64,000 nt of DNA, taken from NCBI GenBank assembly GCA_963747005.1, contig CAVVDT010000003.1:62001-126000 (forward strand). The letters are read 5' to 3'. Source of the stretch: CAVVDT01 sp963747005 (GTDB lineage Bacteria > Pseudomonadota > Alphaproteobacteria > Rhizobiales > Aestuariivirgaceae). The notes under the pieces are model-generated. The model searched no databases and had not been told where the DNA came from. It saw only the letters and a program-made list of their open reading frames with translations. Of the stretch, positions 26,481-35,036 are shown piece after piece (the stretch's first letter is position 1; each line of letters opens with the position of its first letter). Made by a program: the position numbers and the translations under genes.

Positions 26481-29400
26481 AACGCGGCATCGCCGGCTGG
26501 CTGACCGGCCACTTCATTGCCTCGCCTTTGACGCCGCTCTTCCTCTTGGCGGCGTTTGCGCTGGGGCTGGTGGCGCTGGTGTCGCTGCCGCGCGAGGAAG
26601 AGCCGCAGATCTCGGTGCCCATGGTGGATATCCACGTGCGCGCCGATGGCCTCAAGGCCGAAGATGCCGTCAAGCTGGTCACCGAACCCCTTGAGACCAT
26701 TATCAAGTCGATCGATGGGGTCGAGCACGTCTATTCCCAGACCAAGGATGACGGCGCCGTCGTGACCGCCCGCTTCAAGGTGGGCACCAGCGCCGATGCG
26801 GCCATCTTGAGGGTGCACGAGAAGATCCGCGCCAATCTCGACCGCATCCCCTACGGCATCCCGGAGCCGCTGATCGTCGGGCGCGGCATCGACGATGTGG
26901 CCATCGTTGTCGTCACCCTGACGCCCAAACCCGAGGTGGCCGGCCGCTGGAACCCCAGCGATCTCACCAGGCTGGCGCGCGAACTGGTGGTCGAGATGTC
27001 GAAGCTCGACGATGTCGGCCTCACCTATATCGTCGGCGAGCAGCCCGAAGAGTTCACCGTCGAGCCGAATCCTGAGCGCCTTGCGCTCTTTGGCATCACC
27101 TTGCAGCAGCTCTCCGCCAAGATTGCCGGCGCCGACAAGTCGTTCCTGGCCGGTGGCGTGCGCATCGGCGGCAAGCAGGTGGGACTGGTCGCCGGCCAGA
27201 CCCTGCAGAGCGCAGACGAGATCGGCAACATCCTGATCACCGCCCGCGACGGCCGACCGGTCTATGTGCGCGACGTCGCCACCGTCGTCCTGCGCACGTC
27301 GCCCAACGAAACCATCGTCACCGACATCGCCAGGACGAAGGCCGGCCTTGAGCGCACCCCCGCCGTATCCATTGCCATCGCCAAGCGCCCCGGCACCAAT
27401 GCCGTGGCCATCGCCGATCGCATCGTGCGCCGTCTGGGCGAGGTGAGGGGGCAGATACTGCCCGCTGGTATCGACCTCAAGATCACCCGCAACTACGGCC
27501 AGTCCGCCAACGACAAGGCCAACGAGCTGCTGTTCCATTTGGGCCTCGCCACCGTCTCCATCGTCGTCCTGGTGGCGTTGTCCATCGGCCTGCGCGAGGC
27601 AGCCGTGGTGGCCATCGTCATTCCCACCACCATCCTCCTGACGCTCTTTGCCGCCTGGATGATGGGCTACACCATCAACCGGGTCAGCCTGTTCGCGCTC
27701 ATCTTCTCCATCGGCATTCTGGTGGACGATGCCATCGTGGTGATCGAGAACATCCACCGTCACTGGGCCATGGACGATGAGCGCCCGCGTATGAGGGCCG
27801 CCATCGACGCGGTGGCCGAGGTCGGCAATCCGACCATCGTGGCGACCCTGACGGTGGTGGCGGCACTGCTGCCCATGCTGTTCGTCTCCGGCTTGATGGG
27901 CCCTTACATGAGCCCCATACCGGCCAATGCCTCGGCCGCCATGATCTTTTCCTTCTTCGTCGCCGTCATGCTGACCCCGTGGCTGATGATCAAGATCGCC
28001 GGCCGGGCCGGCCATGGCGCCCACAAGGCCTCCGCCCATGGCGCCGGCGGCATACTGGGGCGCGGCTACCGGCTGGTCGCCGCCCCCATCCTCGCCAGCC
28101 GGGCGCGCGCCTGGGCCTTCCTGCTGGTGGTGGGCGTCGCCACGCTGGCTTCCCTGGCGCTGCTCTACACCGAGAACGTCACCGTCAAGCTTTTGCCCTT
28201 CGACAACAAGACCGAGCTTCAGGTGGTCATCGACCTGCCGGAGGGTTCGTCCGTGGAGGCGACCGACCGGGTGCTTCGTGCTGCCGCCGAGCGGGCCGCC
28301 GCGATCCCTGAGACCGTCTCCATGCAGACCTTCGCCGGCACCGCCGCGCCCTTCAACTTCAACGGCCTGGTGCGCCACTATTACCTGCGCAACGAGCCGC
28401 AGATGGGCGATGTCATGGTCAACCTTGAACCCAAGGGCGAGCGTTCGCGCACCAGCCACGAGATCGCCCTCGACCTGCGGAAGCGCCTCGTCGGCCTCGA
28501 TGCGCCGGCCGGCACCGCCATCAAGGTGGTGGAGCCGCCACCCGGCCCGCCGGTGCTGGCGACGTTGCTGGCCGAGGTCTATGGTCCCGATGCCGCCACC
28601 CGCCGGGCGGTGGCTGCGAAGATCCAGCAGGCCTTCGCCTCGGTGCCCTATATCGTCGACATCGACAATTCCTGGGGTACGCGCCCCGAACGGGTGCGCA
28701 TCGCCATCGACCAGGACAAGCTCGAATTCCACAAGGTCGACCAGGCCGACGTCTACGATACCCTTTCCGCCCTTTATGGCGGGCGCACCGTCGGCTATTC
28801 GCATCGCGGTAAGGGCCGCCAGCCCATCGCCATCCGCATGGGCCTGCCGAAGGGCGAACAGGTGGTCGACGAACGCGCCCTGACCACCCCGGTACCGGCC
28901 AACGCGCTGCCCGGCGGGCGCGGCATCGTGGAACTGGGCGATGTGGTGAACGTCACCCGTGAGCCTGCCTCGTGGCCCATATTCCGCCATAACGGCCATC
29001 CCGCCGAAATGGTGACGGCGGAACTGGCCGGTGCCTTCGAGGCCCCCGTCTACGGCATGATCGCCGTCTCGCGCGCTCTCGACAAGATGGACTGGGGCAC
29101 CCTTGCAAAGCCGATCGTCAAGCTGCACGGCCAGCCCGAGGACGAGGCGAAACCGGTGCTGCTGTGGGACGGCGAGTGGGAAGTGACCTGGGTCACCTTC
29201 CGCGACATGGGGGCGGCCTTCATGGTGGCGCTTCTCGGCATCTATATCCTGGTGGTGGCGCAGTTCGGCTCCTTCAAGCTGCCGCTGGTCATCCTCACCC
29301 CCATCCCCCTCACCCTCATCGGCATCATGCTGGGCCACTGGCTGTTCCACGCCCCCTTCACCGCGACCTCGATGATCGGCTTCATCGCGCTTGCCGGCAT

Positions 29401-29713
29401 CATCGTGCGCAACTCCATCCTGCTCGCCGACTTCATCCGCCACTCTCAGGATTCGGGAAGGCCGCTGGTCGAAGTGCTGCTGGAGGCGGGTTCCATCCGC
29501 TTCAAGCCGATCCTCCTGACGGCGCTGGCCGCCATGATCGGCGCCGCCGTCATCCTCGCCGACCCCATCTTCCAGGGCCTCGCCATTTCGCTGCTGTTCG
29601 GCCTTGCGTCCTCGACGCTGTTGACCGTGCTGGTCATTCCGGCCATCTACGTGGCGCTGCGCGGCGAAAAGCCGGAGCACGAGCCGGAACCTGAGGCCGA
29701 CGCAGCGAATTGA
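26477..29713 (+). CDS. RND-family efflux transporter permease (AcrB/CzcA fold)
   Basis: A 1078-residue inner-membrane pump with twelve predicted helices in two halves: one near residue 20, a cluster at 345-515, one near 550 and a cluster at 910-1060. Large periplasmic loops lie between. Helix 4 carries GILVDDAIVVIENI with the adjacent proton-relay aspartates; the CzcA heavy-metal signature is not obvious. The N-terminal LPREEEPQISVPMVDI pattern is shared by RND pumps of the 'DUF2892-adaptor-pump' operons. It overlaps the adaptor gene and ends the ArsR-controlled operon. The substrate is unknown; persulfide regulation suggests a sulfur-stress-linked metabolite. Confidence 0.93.
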   Translation: MKRGIAGWLTGHFIASPLTPLFLLAAFALGLVALVSLPREEEPQISVPMVDIHVRADGLKAEDAVKLVTEPLETIIKSIDGVEHVYSQTKDDGAVVTARFKVGTSADAAILRVHEKIRANLDRIPYGIPEPLIVGRGIDDVAIVVVTLTPKPEVAGRWNPSDLTRLARELVVEMSKLDDVGLTYIVGEQPEEFTVEPNPERLALFGITLQQLSAKIAGADKSFLAGGVRIGGKQVGLVAGQTLQSADEIGNILITARDGRPVYVRDVATVVLRTSPNETIVTDIARTKAGLERTPAVSIAIAKRPGTNAVAIADRIVRRLGEVRGQILPAGIDLKITRNYGQSANDKANELLFHLGLATVSIVVLVALSIGLREAAVVAIVIPTTILLTLFAAWMMGYTINRVSLFALIFSIGILVDDAIVVIENIHRHWAMDDERPRMRAAIDAVAEVGNPTIVATLTVVAALLPMLFVSGLMGPYMSPIPANASAAMIFSFFVAVMLTPWLMIKIAGRAGHGAHKASAHGAGGILGRGYRLVAAPILASRARAWAFLLVVGVATLASLALLYTENVTVKLLPFDNKTELQVVIDLPEGSSVEATDRVLRAAAERAAAIPETVSMQTFAGTAAPFNFNGLVRHYYLRNEPQMGDVMVNLEPKGERSRTSHEIALDLRKRLVGLDAPAGTAIKVVEPPPGPPVLATLLAEVYGPDAATRRAVAAKIQQAFASVPYIVDIDNSWGTRPERVRIAIDQDKLEFHKVDQADVYDTLSALYGGRTVGYSHRGKGRQPIAIRMGLPKGEQVVDERALTTPVPANALPGGRGIVELGDVVNVTREPASWPIFRHNGHPAEMVTAELAGAFEAPVYGMIAVSRALDKMDWGTLAKPIVKLHGQPEDEAKPVLLWDGEWEVTWVTFRDMGAAFMVALLGIYILVVAQFGSFKLPLVILTPIPLTLIGIMLGHWLFHAPFTATSMIGFIALAGIIVRNSILLADFIRHSQDSGRPLVEVLLEAGSIRFKPILLTALAAMIGAAVILADPIFQGLAISLLFGLASSTLLTVLVIPAIYVALRGEKPEHEPEPEADAAN

Positions 29714-29768
29714 CGCGGTCGCATCGGGGGCGCTCACTGGCAGCGGCGAGGCCGAGCGGGAAAGAGCC

Positions 29769-30785
29769 ATGGTGAAGATCGTTCGCACCGATAGGGAACT
29801 CGAATGTCCGCTGATCGATGCCGGGTTGCGGGCAAGTGGCGCTGAACTGGTGCTGCTGCCCGACGGCGTCGAGGAGGTCGAATTTGCCCGCCAGGTGAGC
29901 GATGCCGATCTCCTGCTCATGTGCTACACGCCGGTCACCGCCGCCGTCATCTCAGCGGCACCCCGGCTCAAGGGCATCGTCAAATACGGCGTCGGCATCG
30001 ATGCCATCGACATCGCCGCTGCGCGCGCGCGCCGTATTCCGGTGGTCAATATCCCCGAATATGCCGAGGAGACCGTCGCCGAGGGCGCCTTCTGCCTGCT
30101 CATCGCGCTGGCGAAAAAGCTCGTCCCCATGCAACGCGCCATGCAGGACGAGGGCTGGCTGTGGCCGCAAAGTCAATGGCTTGGCCTCGACATCGCCGGC
30201 AAGACCGTTGGGCTGGTGGGGCTGGGCCGCATCGGTCGCTCCATGGCGCGCATGGCCGGTGCCGGCTTCCGCGCCCGCGTCGTCGGCTATGACCCCGGCG
30301 TTTCGGCGGCCACCATGCGGGAAGCCGGCGTAGAGAAATTCGACGATCTTCACGCCATGCTGGCGGTTTGCGATTTCGTCTCGCTGCATTGCGTGCTCAA
30401 TGATGCCACCCGCCATCTCATCGGCGCGGCCGAATTGCGCGCCATGCAGCCGTCGGCGTTCCTCATCAACGTGTCGCGCGGGGCGCTGGTCGATGAGAGG
30501 GCATTGCTGGCGGCGCTGGACGAAGGCCTGATCGCCGGCGCCGGGCTCGATGTCTATGGCGACGAGCCGCTGAGCGAACAGGGGCACCTGCTGAGCAGCC
30601 TCTACGGCCGGCCCAACGTCATCTTGCTGCCGCATCTGACCTTCTATACCCACGAGGCCATGCAGCGGCTGGAACGCGAGACGCTGGAGCGTTGCCGCGA
30701 AGTACTGGAAGGCCGTCCGGTGCTGGTGAAGTCGCACGATCCACGCCTCAGGGCGCAAACCCACGGCGTCACCTTTGCGCCCTAA
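29769..30785 (+). CDS. D-2-hydroxyacid dehydrogenase (C-terminal-binding-protein/phosphoglycerate type)
   Basis: A 338-residue NAD-dependent dehydrogenase. Landmarks are KYGVGIDAIDIAAAR, the nucleotide-binding GLVGLGRIGRSMARMA (near residue 141), LINVSRGALVDERAL with the catalytic arginine, and LLPHLTFYTHEAM with the histidine. Substrates in the family include glyoxylate, hydroxypyruvate and 3-phosphoglycerate. It sits 18 bases before adenine deaminase on the same strand, so cotranscription is likely although the metabolic link is not obvious. The glycine-loop arginine (GRIG) gives no clear NADP preference. Confidence 0.88.
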   Translation: MVKIVRTDRELECPLIDAGLRASGAELVLLPDGVEEVEFARQVSDADLLLMCYTPVTAAVISAAPRLKGIVKYGVGIDAIDIAAARARRIPVVNIPEYAEETVAEGAFCLLIALAKKLVPMQRAMQDEGWLWPQSQWLGLDIAGKTVGLVGLGRIGRSMARMAGAGFRARVVGYDPGVSAATMREAGVEKFDDLHAMLAVCDFVSLHCVLNDATRHLIGAAELRAMQPSAFLINVSRGALVDERALLAALDEGLIAGAGLDVYGDEPLSEQGHLLSSLYGRPNVILLPHLTFYTHEAMQRLERETLERCREVLEGRPVLVKSHDPRLRAQTHGVTFAP

Positions 30786-30803
30786 GAAGAAAGGCCGCAC
30801 GTC

Positions 30804-32591
30804 ATGCTGAAAGCCTGGAGCGATGCCGCCCCGCAACTGGTGGACGTGGCGACGGGCCGCCGGCCAGCCGATCTCGTGGTGCGGAACGCCCGCTGGGTGA
30901 ACGTCCATTCCGGCGAGGTGATCCCTGGAAGCGATGTTGCGGTGGCCGCCGGCCGCTTTGCCTATTGCGGCCCCGATGCATCGCACTGCATCGGTGATGA
31001 AACCGAGGTGGTCGATGCCGGCGGGCGCTATATCGTCCCCGGTCTGTGCGATGCCCACATGCATGTGGAATCGGGCATGGTGACGGTGAGCGAATTCTGC
31101 CGCGCCGTCATTCCCCACGGCACCACTTCCATGTTCATCGACCCGCACGAGATCGCCAACGTGCTGGGTCTGCCGGGCGTGCGCCTCATGCATGACGAGG
31201 CCATGGCGATGCCCGTCAACGTCTTTGTCCAGATGCCGTCGTGCGTTCCTTCCGCGCCCGGCCTCGAACACGCCGGCGCCAGCCTCGATGAAAAAGACGT
31301 GGTCGAGGCCATGACCTGGCCCAACATCATCGGCCTTGGCGAGGTGATGAACTTTCCCGGCGTCTCGGGCAACGATCCGCTGATGGTGGCTGAGATCGCC
31401 GCCACCATGCGGGCCGGCAAGACGGTGGGCGGTCACTACGCCTCGCGCGATCTCGGACCGGCCTTCCATGGCTACGTGGCGGGCGGCCCCGCCGACGACC
31501 ACGAAGGCACCTGCGTTGAAGATGCCGTTACCCGCGTCCGCCAGGGCATGAAGGCCATGCTGCGTCTCGGCTCGGCCTGGTACGATGTCGCCTCCCAGAT
31601 CGTCGCGGTGACCGAAAGGGGTCTCGATCCGCGCAACTTCATCCTGTGCACCGACGACAGCCATTCCGGCACCCTGGTCCATGACGGCCACATGGACCGG
31701 GTGGTCCGCCACGCCATCGCGCAAGGGCTGAAGCCGCTGACGGCGATCCAGATGGCGACCGTCAATGCCGCCCAGCATTTCGGGCTGGAACGCGACCTGG
31801 GCTCCATCGCCCCCGGCCGTCGCGCCGACTTCCTCATTGTCTCCAATCTCGCCGAACTGAAGATCGATGCCGTCTACGGGCGCGGCGTGCGGCTCGCCAC
31901 CGGGGGAAGGCTGGAAGCCGACATTGCCCCTTACGATTATCCCGCCAGCGCGAAAAACACCGTCAGGCTGGGCAAGGTGCTTCAGGCGAGCGATTTCGAC
32001 ATCGCCGCGCCCGAAGCCGCCAACCGTGTCCGCGCCCGGGTGATCGGCGTCATCGAGAACCAGGCCCCGACCCGGGCGCTGGAGGCGGATCTGGCGGTCG
32101 CCGGCGGACTGGTCGCCATGGACCGCGATGGGGACATCTGCCAGATCGCGCTGGTGGAGCGCCATCGTGCCACCGGCGGCGTGGTCAACGCCTTCGTCTC
32201 CGGTTTCGGCTACTCGAAGCCCTGCGCGCTGGCGTCAACCGTTGCCCACGACTGCCACCACATGATCGTGGTGGGCACCTCGAAGGCCGACATGGCGATG
32301 GCCGCCAACACCCTGGGCGAGGTCGGCGGCGGCGTTGCACTGGTGTCGGAAGGCGAGGTACTGGCGCTGGTCGAAATGCCGATCGCCGGGCTGATGTCCG
32401 ATGAACGCGCCGAGATCGTGGCCGCCAAGGCGGCAAAGCTCACCACCGCCATGCGCGCCATGGGCTGCACCCTCAACAACGCCTACATGCAGCATTCGCT
32501 CCTGGCGCTGGCGGTGATCCCCGAACTGCGCATCTCCGACATGGGCCTCATCGACGTGACGAAATTCGCCCGGACCGACCTGTTCGTCTAG
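30804..32591 (+). CDS. ade: Adenine deaminase
   Basis: A 595-residue amidohydrolase converting adenine to hypoxanthine and ammonia for purine salvage. The metal-binding motif DAHMHVESGMVT lies near residue 79, a FIDPHEIANVLG segment near 114, the CTDDSHSGTLVHDGHMD catalytic region near 282-298, and the Ade-specific C-terminal domain with AHDCHHMIVVGT. The full family length is retained. A purine-catabolic or salvage role is inferred from family; there are no other purine genes in the window. A repeat-rich gene-free kilobase follows. Confidence 0.94.
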   Translation: MLKAWSDAAPQLVDVATGRRPADLVVRNARWVNVHSGEVIPGSDVAVAAGRFAYCGPDASHCIGDETEVVDAGGRYIVPGLCDAHMHVESGMVTVSEFCRAVIPHGTTSMFIDPHEIANVLGLPGVRLMHDEAMAMPVNVFVQMPSCVPSAPGLEHAGASLDEKDVVEAMTWPNIIGLGEVMNFPGVSGNDPLMVAEIAATMRAGKTVGGHYASRDLGPAFHGYVAGGPADDHEGTCVEDAVTRVRQGMKAMLRLGSAWYDVASQIVAVTERGLDPRNFILCTDDSHSGTLVHDGHMDRVVRHAIAQGLKPLTAIQMATVNAAQHFGLERDLGSIAPGRRADFLIVSNLAELKIDAVYGRGVRLATGGRLEADIAPYDYPASAKNTVRLGKVLQASDFDIAAPEAANRVRARVIGVIENQAPTRALEADLAVAGGLVAMDRDGDICQIALVERHRATGGVVNAFVSGFGYSKPCALASTVAHDCHHMIVVGTSKADMAMAANTLGEVGGGVALVSEGEVLALVEMPIAGLMSDERAEIVAAKAAKLTTAMRAMGCTLNNAYMQHSLLALAVIPELRISDMGLIDVTKFARTDLFV

Positions 32592-32700
32592 CGCTGTTAC
32601 CGCAAGCGGGGCCGGGCTCGCCCATGACGCGGGTTGCTGGACACATGCCCAAAGAGGCGTCATGGGCGGACGGAGACCCGTTGCACAGCCACACCATTTT

Positions 32701-32786
32701 CGTTATGGCCGGGCGAAGAGCCGGCCATCCTTTTCGCCTCCCCGGCAAGCCTCAAAAGGATGCGCGGGTCAGGCCCGCGCATGACG
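32701..32786. repeat. Interspersed palindromic repeat, type A copy 2
   Basis: CGTTATGGCCGGGC with a small stem, then CATCCTTTTCG and its counterpart AAAAGGATGCGCGGGTC, closing with CCCGCGCATGACG. It has the same layout as 869-960. Confidence 0.7.
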
Positions 32787-32820
32787 AGGGTGGTTGAGGC
32801 CGTCCTCCAACCTCCATCTC

Positions 32821-32916
32821 CGTCACACCGGGACTTGATCCCGCTGTCCATTCCGCCTGTCTCACGGCAGGTCGCAGCGCCAGCGGAATGGATGCCGGCA
32901 TCAGGTGCCGGCATGA
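32821..32916. repeat. Interspersed palindromic repeat, type B copy 2
   Basis: CGTCACACCGGGACTTGATCCCG, CCATTCCGCC and matching AGCGGAATGGATG, then the stem GCCGGCATCAGGTGCCGGC. It is close in sequence to copy 3 at 33385. Confidence 0.72.
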
Positions 32917-32984
32917 TGCAGCAGGTGGGCAATGCGGGAGAAATCAATGCCAGGTCAGAAAAATGTCTTGACATCAGACGAATG

Positions 32985-33345
32985 TTCCTGTATTGTTCTT
33001 GTCGCTTGCCCCTGACCGAGGAAGTGTGCACAAACCGTCGGTGCATGGGGGTAAAACGGTTCCCGAGCCAACTAGCGGCCATGACGAGTAGCCGTGAAAG
33101 GTCCGGGCGGGCTGCGCGTCGACCCTGGGTGGAAACGTCCAGCGCGCCACATGGCAAGCCGGGCCGGCCGGAGGTGCCCTCTGTCTACCTTGAGGGCATT
33201 TGGCTTCATAAGACCGGTTCTGGTGAGAGCGACGGCAGACCCCGACAAGAAGCCGGGTGCGGAGCGCCTTTCAGGTGCCCATTGTTACTACCAGCGTTGC
33301 ACCTTGAAAGGCGCTCCGCTCTTCCCGTTCCCTCCGCCACGGCGC
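32985..33345 (+). other. Structured non-coding element of unknown class; truncated group II intron is one possibility
   Basis: No convincing ORF occupies this stretch. It starts GAGGAAGTGTGCAC, includes AAAACGG and ACTAGCGG motifs, a CTGGGTGGAAACGTCCAG stem-loop with a GAAA tetraloop (33125-33142), and a long hairpin: GGAGCGCCTTTCAGGTG (33260-33276) pairs with CACCTTGAAAGGCGCTCC with one bulge. A GTGTG start, a GNRA loop and compact stems would suit the 5' part of a group II intron, but I see neither a reverse transcriptase nor a domain V hairpin. Strand and class are unproven. Confidence 0.35.
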
Positions 33346-33384
33346 AAGGCCACCGGAGCCAATGATACTTGCCCTACCCAATGT

Positions 33385-33482
33385 CGTCACACCGGGACTT
33401 GATCCCGGTGTCCATTCCGTCAACTTCACGGCAAGTCGCCACGCCAGCGGTATGGATGCCGGCATCAAGTGCCGGTGTGACG
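33385..33482. repeat. Interspersed palindromic repeat, type B copy 3
   Basis: CGTCACACCGGGACTTGATCCCGGTGTCC, CATTCCG, then GCCAGCGGTATGGATG and GCCGGCATCAAGTGCCGG ending TGTGACG. The outer ends CGTCACACCGG and CCGGTGTGACG are exact inverted repeats. Confidence 0.78.
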
Positions 33483-33585
33483 ATGGGGGACGCGACGGGG
33501 ACCCCACCCTTCCAGTGACATTGCGCAAGGGGGGGCCGGATCATGCGATCCTGGGTGGGCCGCGCGCCCGAGTGTGGCTGCTGTG

Positions 33586-34521
33586 TCAGTTGACCGGGCT
33601 CAGCAGCGGCTTGCCGGCAAAAAAGGCGCCGAGATTGTCGACCACCACATCGCCCATGGCCTTGCGGGTCTCGACCGTCGCCGAGCCCTGGTGCGGCTGC
33701 AGCACCACGTTGTCCATGCCCATGAGGGCAGCCGGCACATTGGGTTCGTTGGCGAAGACATCGAGGCCGGCGCCGCCGAGCTTTCCCGAGCGCAGCGCCT
33801 CGACGAGAGCCTCCTCGTCATGCACCGAGCCGCGCGCCACGTTGACGAAGATGCCCTCGGGCCCAAGCGCCTCCAGCACTTCGGCGTTGACGATGCCGCG
33901 TGTTGCCGCCCCGCCGGGGCACATGGCGATCAGAATGTCGCAATCGCCCGCCATGGTGGCAAGGTCGGGGTAATAGCGATAGGGCTGGTCCGGCTGCTCG
34001 TGGCGGCCGTTATAGGCGATGCGGCAGCCGAGGAAATGAAGCTTGTCGGCCAGCGTCTTGCCGATGCGCCCGAGGCCGATGATGCCGACGGTGCGACCGC
34101 GGATCGAGCGGGCGAGCGGCGGGTAGCCCTCGCGTGGCCAGCGCCCGGCGCGCAGATAGCGCTCGTTGGCGCAGAAATTGCGGGTGGCGGCAAGCACCAG
34201 CATGACCGCCAGGTTGGCCACATCGTCGTTGAGCACATCGGGTGTGTTGGTCAGGGTGATGCCTTTCCTGCTGGCGTGGGCGACATCGACGCCGTCATAG
34301 CCGACCCCGAAGCTGGAAATGACCTTGAGGTTGGGCAAGGCATCCATGAGGGCCGCGTCGGCCTTGCCCATGGTCGCCACGGCTTGCGTCTCGTCGGCGA
34401 TGGCGGCAAGCAGCGCGGCCTTGTCCGCCGCCTCTGTGAGGCGATGGGTGGTATAGGCTGCATCGAGGGCGGCCTCGACCGGTTGCGGCATGCGGGTGGC
34501 GATGAGGACGCGCGGCTTCAT
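33586..34521 (-). CDS. 2-hydroxyacid dehydrogenase (glyoxylate/hydroxypyruvate/2-ketogluconate reductase type)
   Basis: A 311-residue D-isomer-specific dehydrogenase. Motifs are SSFGVGYDGVDV, the Rossmann loop GIIGLGRIGKTLADKL (near residue 146), VNVARGSVHDEEAL with the catalytic Arg, DVFANEPNVP, and LQPHQGSATVETR with the His. Its closest known type is the GhrB/2-ketoaldonate reductase group. ATG 34521 overlaps the gluconokinase stop by four bases, which makes it the last gene of the LacI-Gnd-GntK operon. I infer reduction of 2-ketogluconate or a related keto-acid to feed gluconokinase. Confidence 0.9.
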   Translation of the reverse strand: MKPRVLIATRMPQPVEAALDAAYTTHRLTEAADKAALLAAIADETQAVATMGKADAALMDALPNLKVISSFGVGYDGVDVAHASRKGITLTNTPDVLNDDVANLAVMLVLAATRNFCANERYLRAGRWPREGYPPLARSIRGRTVGIIGLGRIGKTLADKLHFLGCRIAYNGRHEQPDQPYRYYPDLATMAGDCDILIAMCPGGAATRGIVNAEVLEALGPEGIFVNVARGSVHDEEALVEALRSGKLGGAGLDVFANEPNVPAALMGMDNVVLQPHQGSATVETRKAMGDVVVDNLGAFFAGKPLLSPVN

Positions 34522-35036
34522 GATGTGGATTCCTGTGCAAGGGCTGGGGCAAGGGCGGCGCGAATGCGCGCCACCAGGATTTCGGGATCGAGGCCGGCAT
34601 CGAGCACCAGGGCGGGCTCGTCGGGGCGCGGTGGTTCCAGCGTCTCGATCTGGCTGGCCAGCAGGCCCGCCGGCATGAAGTGGTCGTTGCGCGCCGCCAT
34701 GCGCTTGGCCAGCAGCGCCGGGTCGCCGTCGAGATGAACGAAAACCAGCGGTCCGGCAGCGGCCTGCAGCCGTTGGCGATAGACGTATTTGAGGGCCGAA
34801 CAGGCTGCCACTGCCGCGTTGCCGCGTTGCTGCTCTGCTGCTATCGCCGCTGCGATGGCATCGAGCCACGGCCAGCGGTCGTCATCGCTCAAGGCGAGGC
34901 CGGCGCTCATGCGCGCTACATTGGCGGGCGGGTGAAGCCGGTCGCCTTCGATGAACGGCCAGCCGAGGCTTCGGGCCAGCCGCTCTCCGACCGTCGTCTT
35001 GCCCGATCCGCACACCCCCATGACGACGATGCTCAT
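34518..35036 (-). CDS. gntK: Gluconokinase
   Basis: A 172-residue thermoresistant-type gluconate kinase making 6-phosphogluconate. The P-loop is VVMGVCGSGKTTVG (residues 4-17), then FIEGDRLHPPANVARMSAGLALSDDDRWPWL, a run highly diagnostic of GntK, and ACSALKYVYRQRL, close to the common CSALKxxYRD. ATG 35036 overlaps the gnd stop. In the order LacI-gnd-gntK-2-hydroxyacid dehydrogenase, it supplies the substrate of the upstream-encoded 6-phosphogluconate dehydrogenase. Confidence 0.94.
   Translation of the reverse strand: MSIVVMGVCGSGKTTVGERLARSLGWPFIEGDRLHPPANVARMSAGLALSDDDRWPWLDAIAAAIAAEQQRGNAAVAACSALKYVYRQRLQAAAGPLVFVHLDGDPALLAKRMAARNDHFMPAGLLASQIETLEPPRPDEPALVLDAGLDPEILVARIRAALAPALAQESTS

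Noticed and set aside
26417..29920. A 1167-codon minus-strand frame, the longest in the window
   Set aside because: It is the antisense shadow of the RND permease; its translation is His/Gly/Asp-rich, as expected from the complement of GC-rich coding DNA.
29952..32165. A 737-codon minus-strand frame
   Set aside because: Antisense shadow of the hydroxyacid dehydrogenase and adenine deaminase genes, which have clear motifs on the plus strand.
33094..33402. A 102-codon frame in the gene-free region
   Set aside because: Its translation is basic and low-complexity, follows the structured element and repeat B, and matches no family I know.
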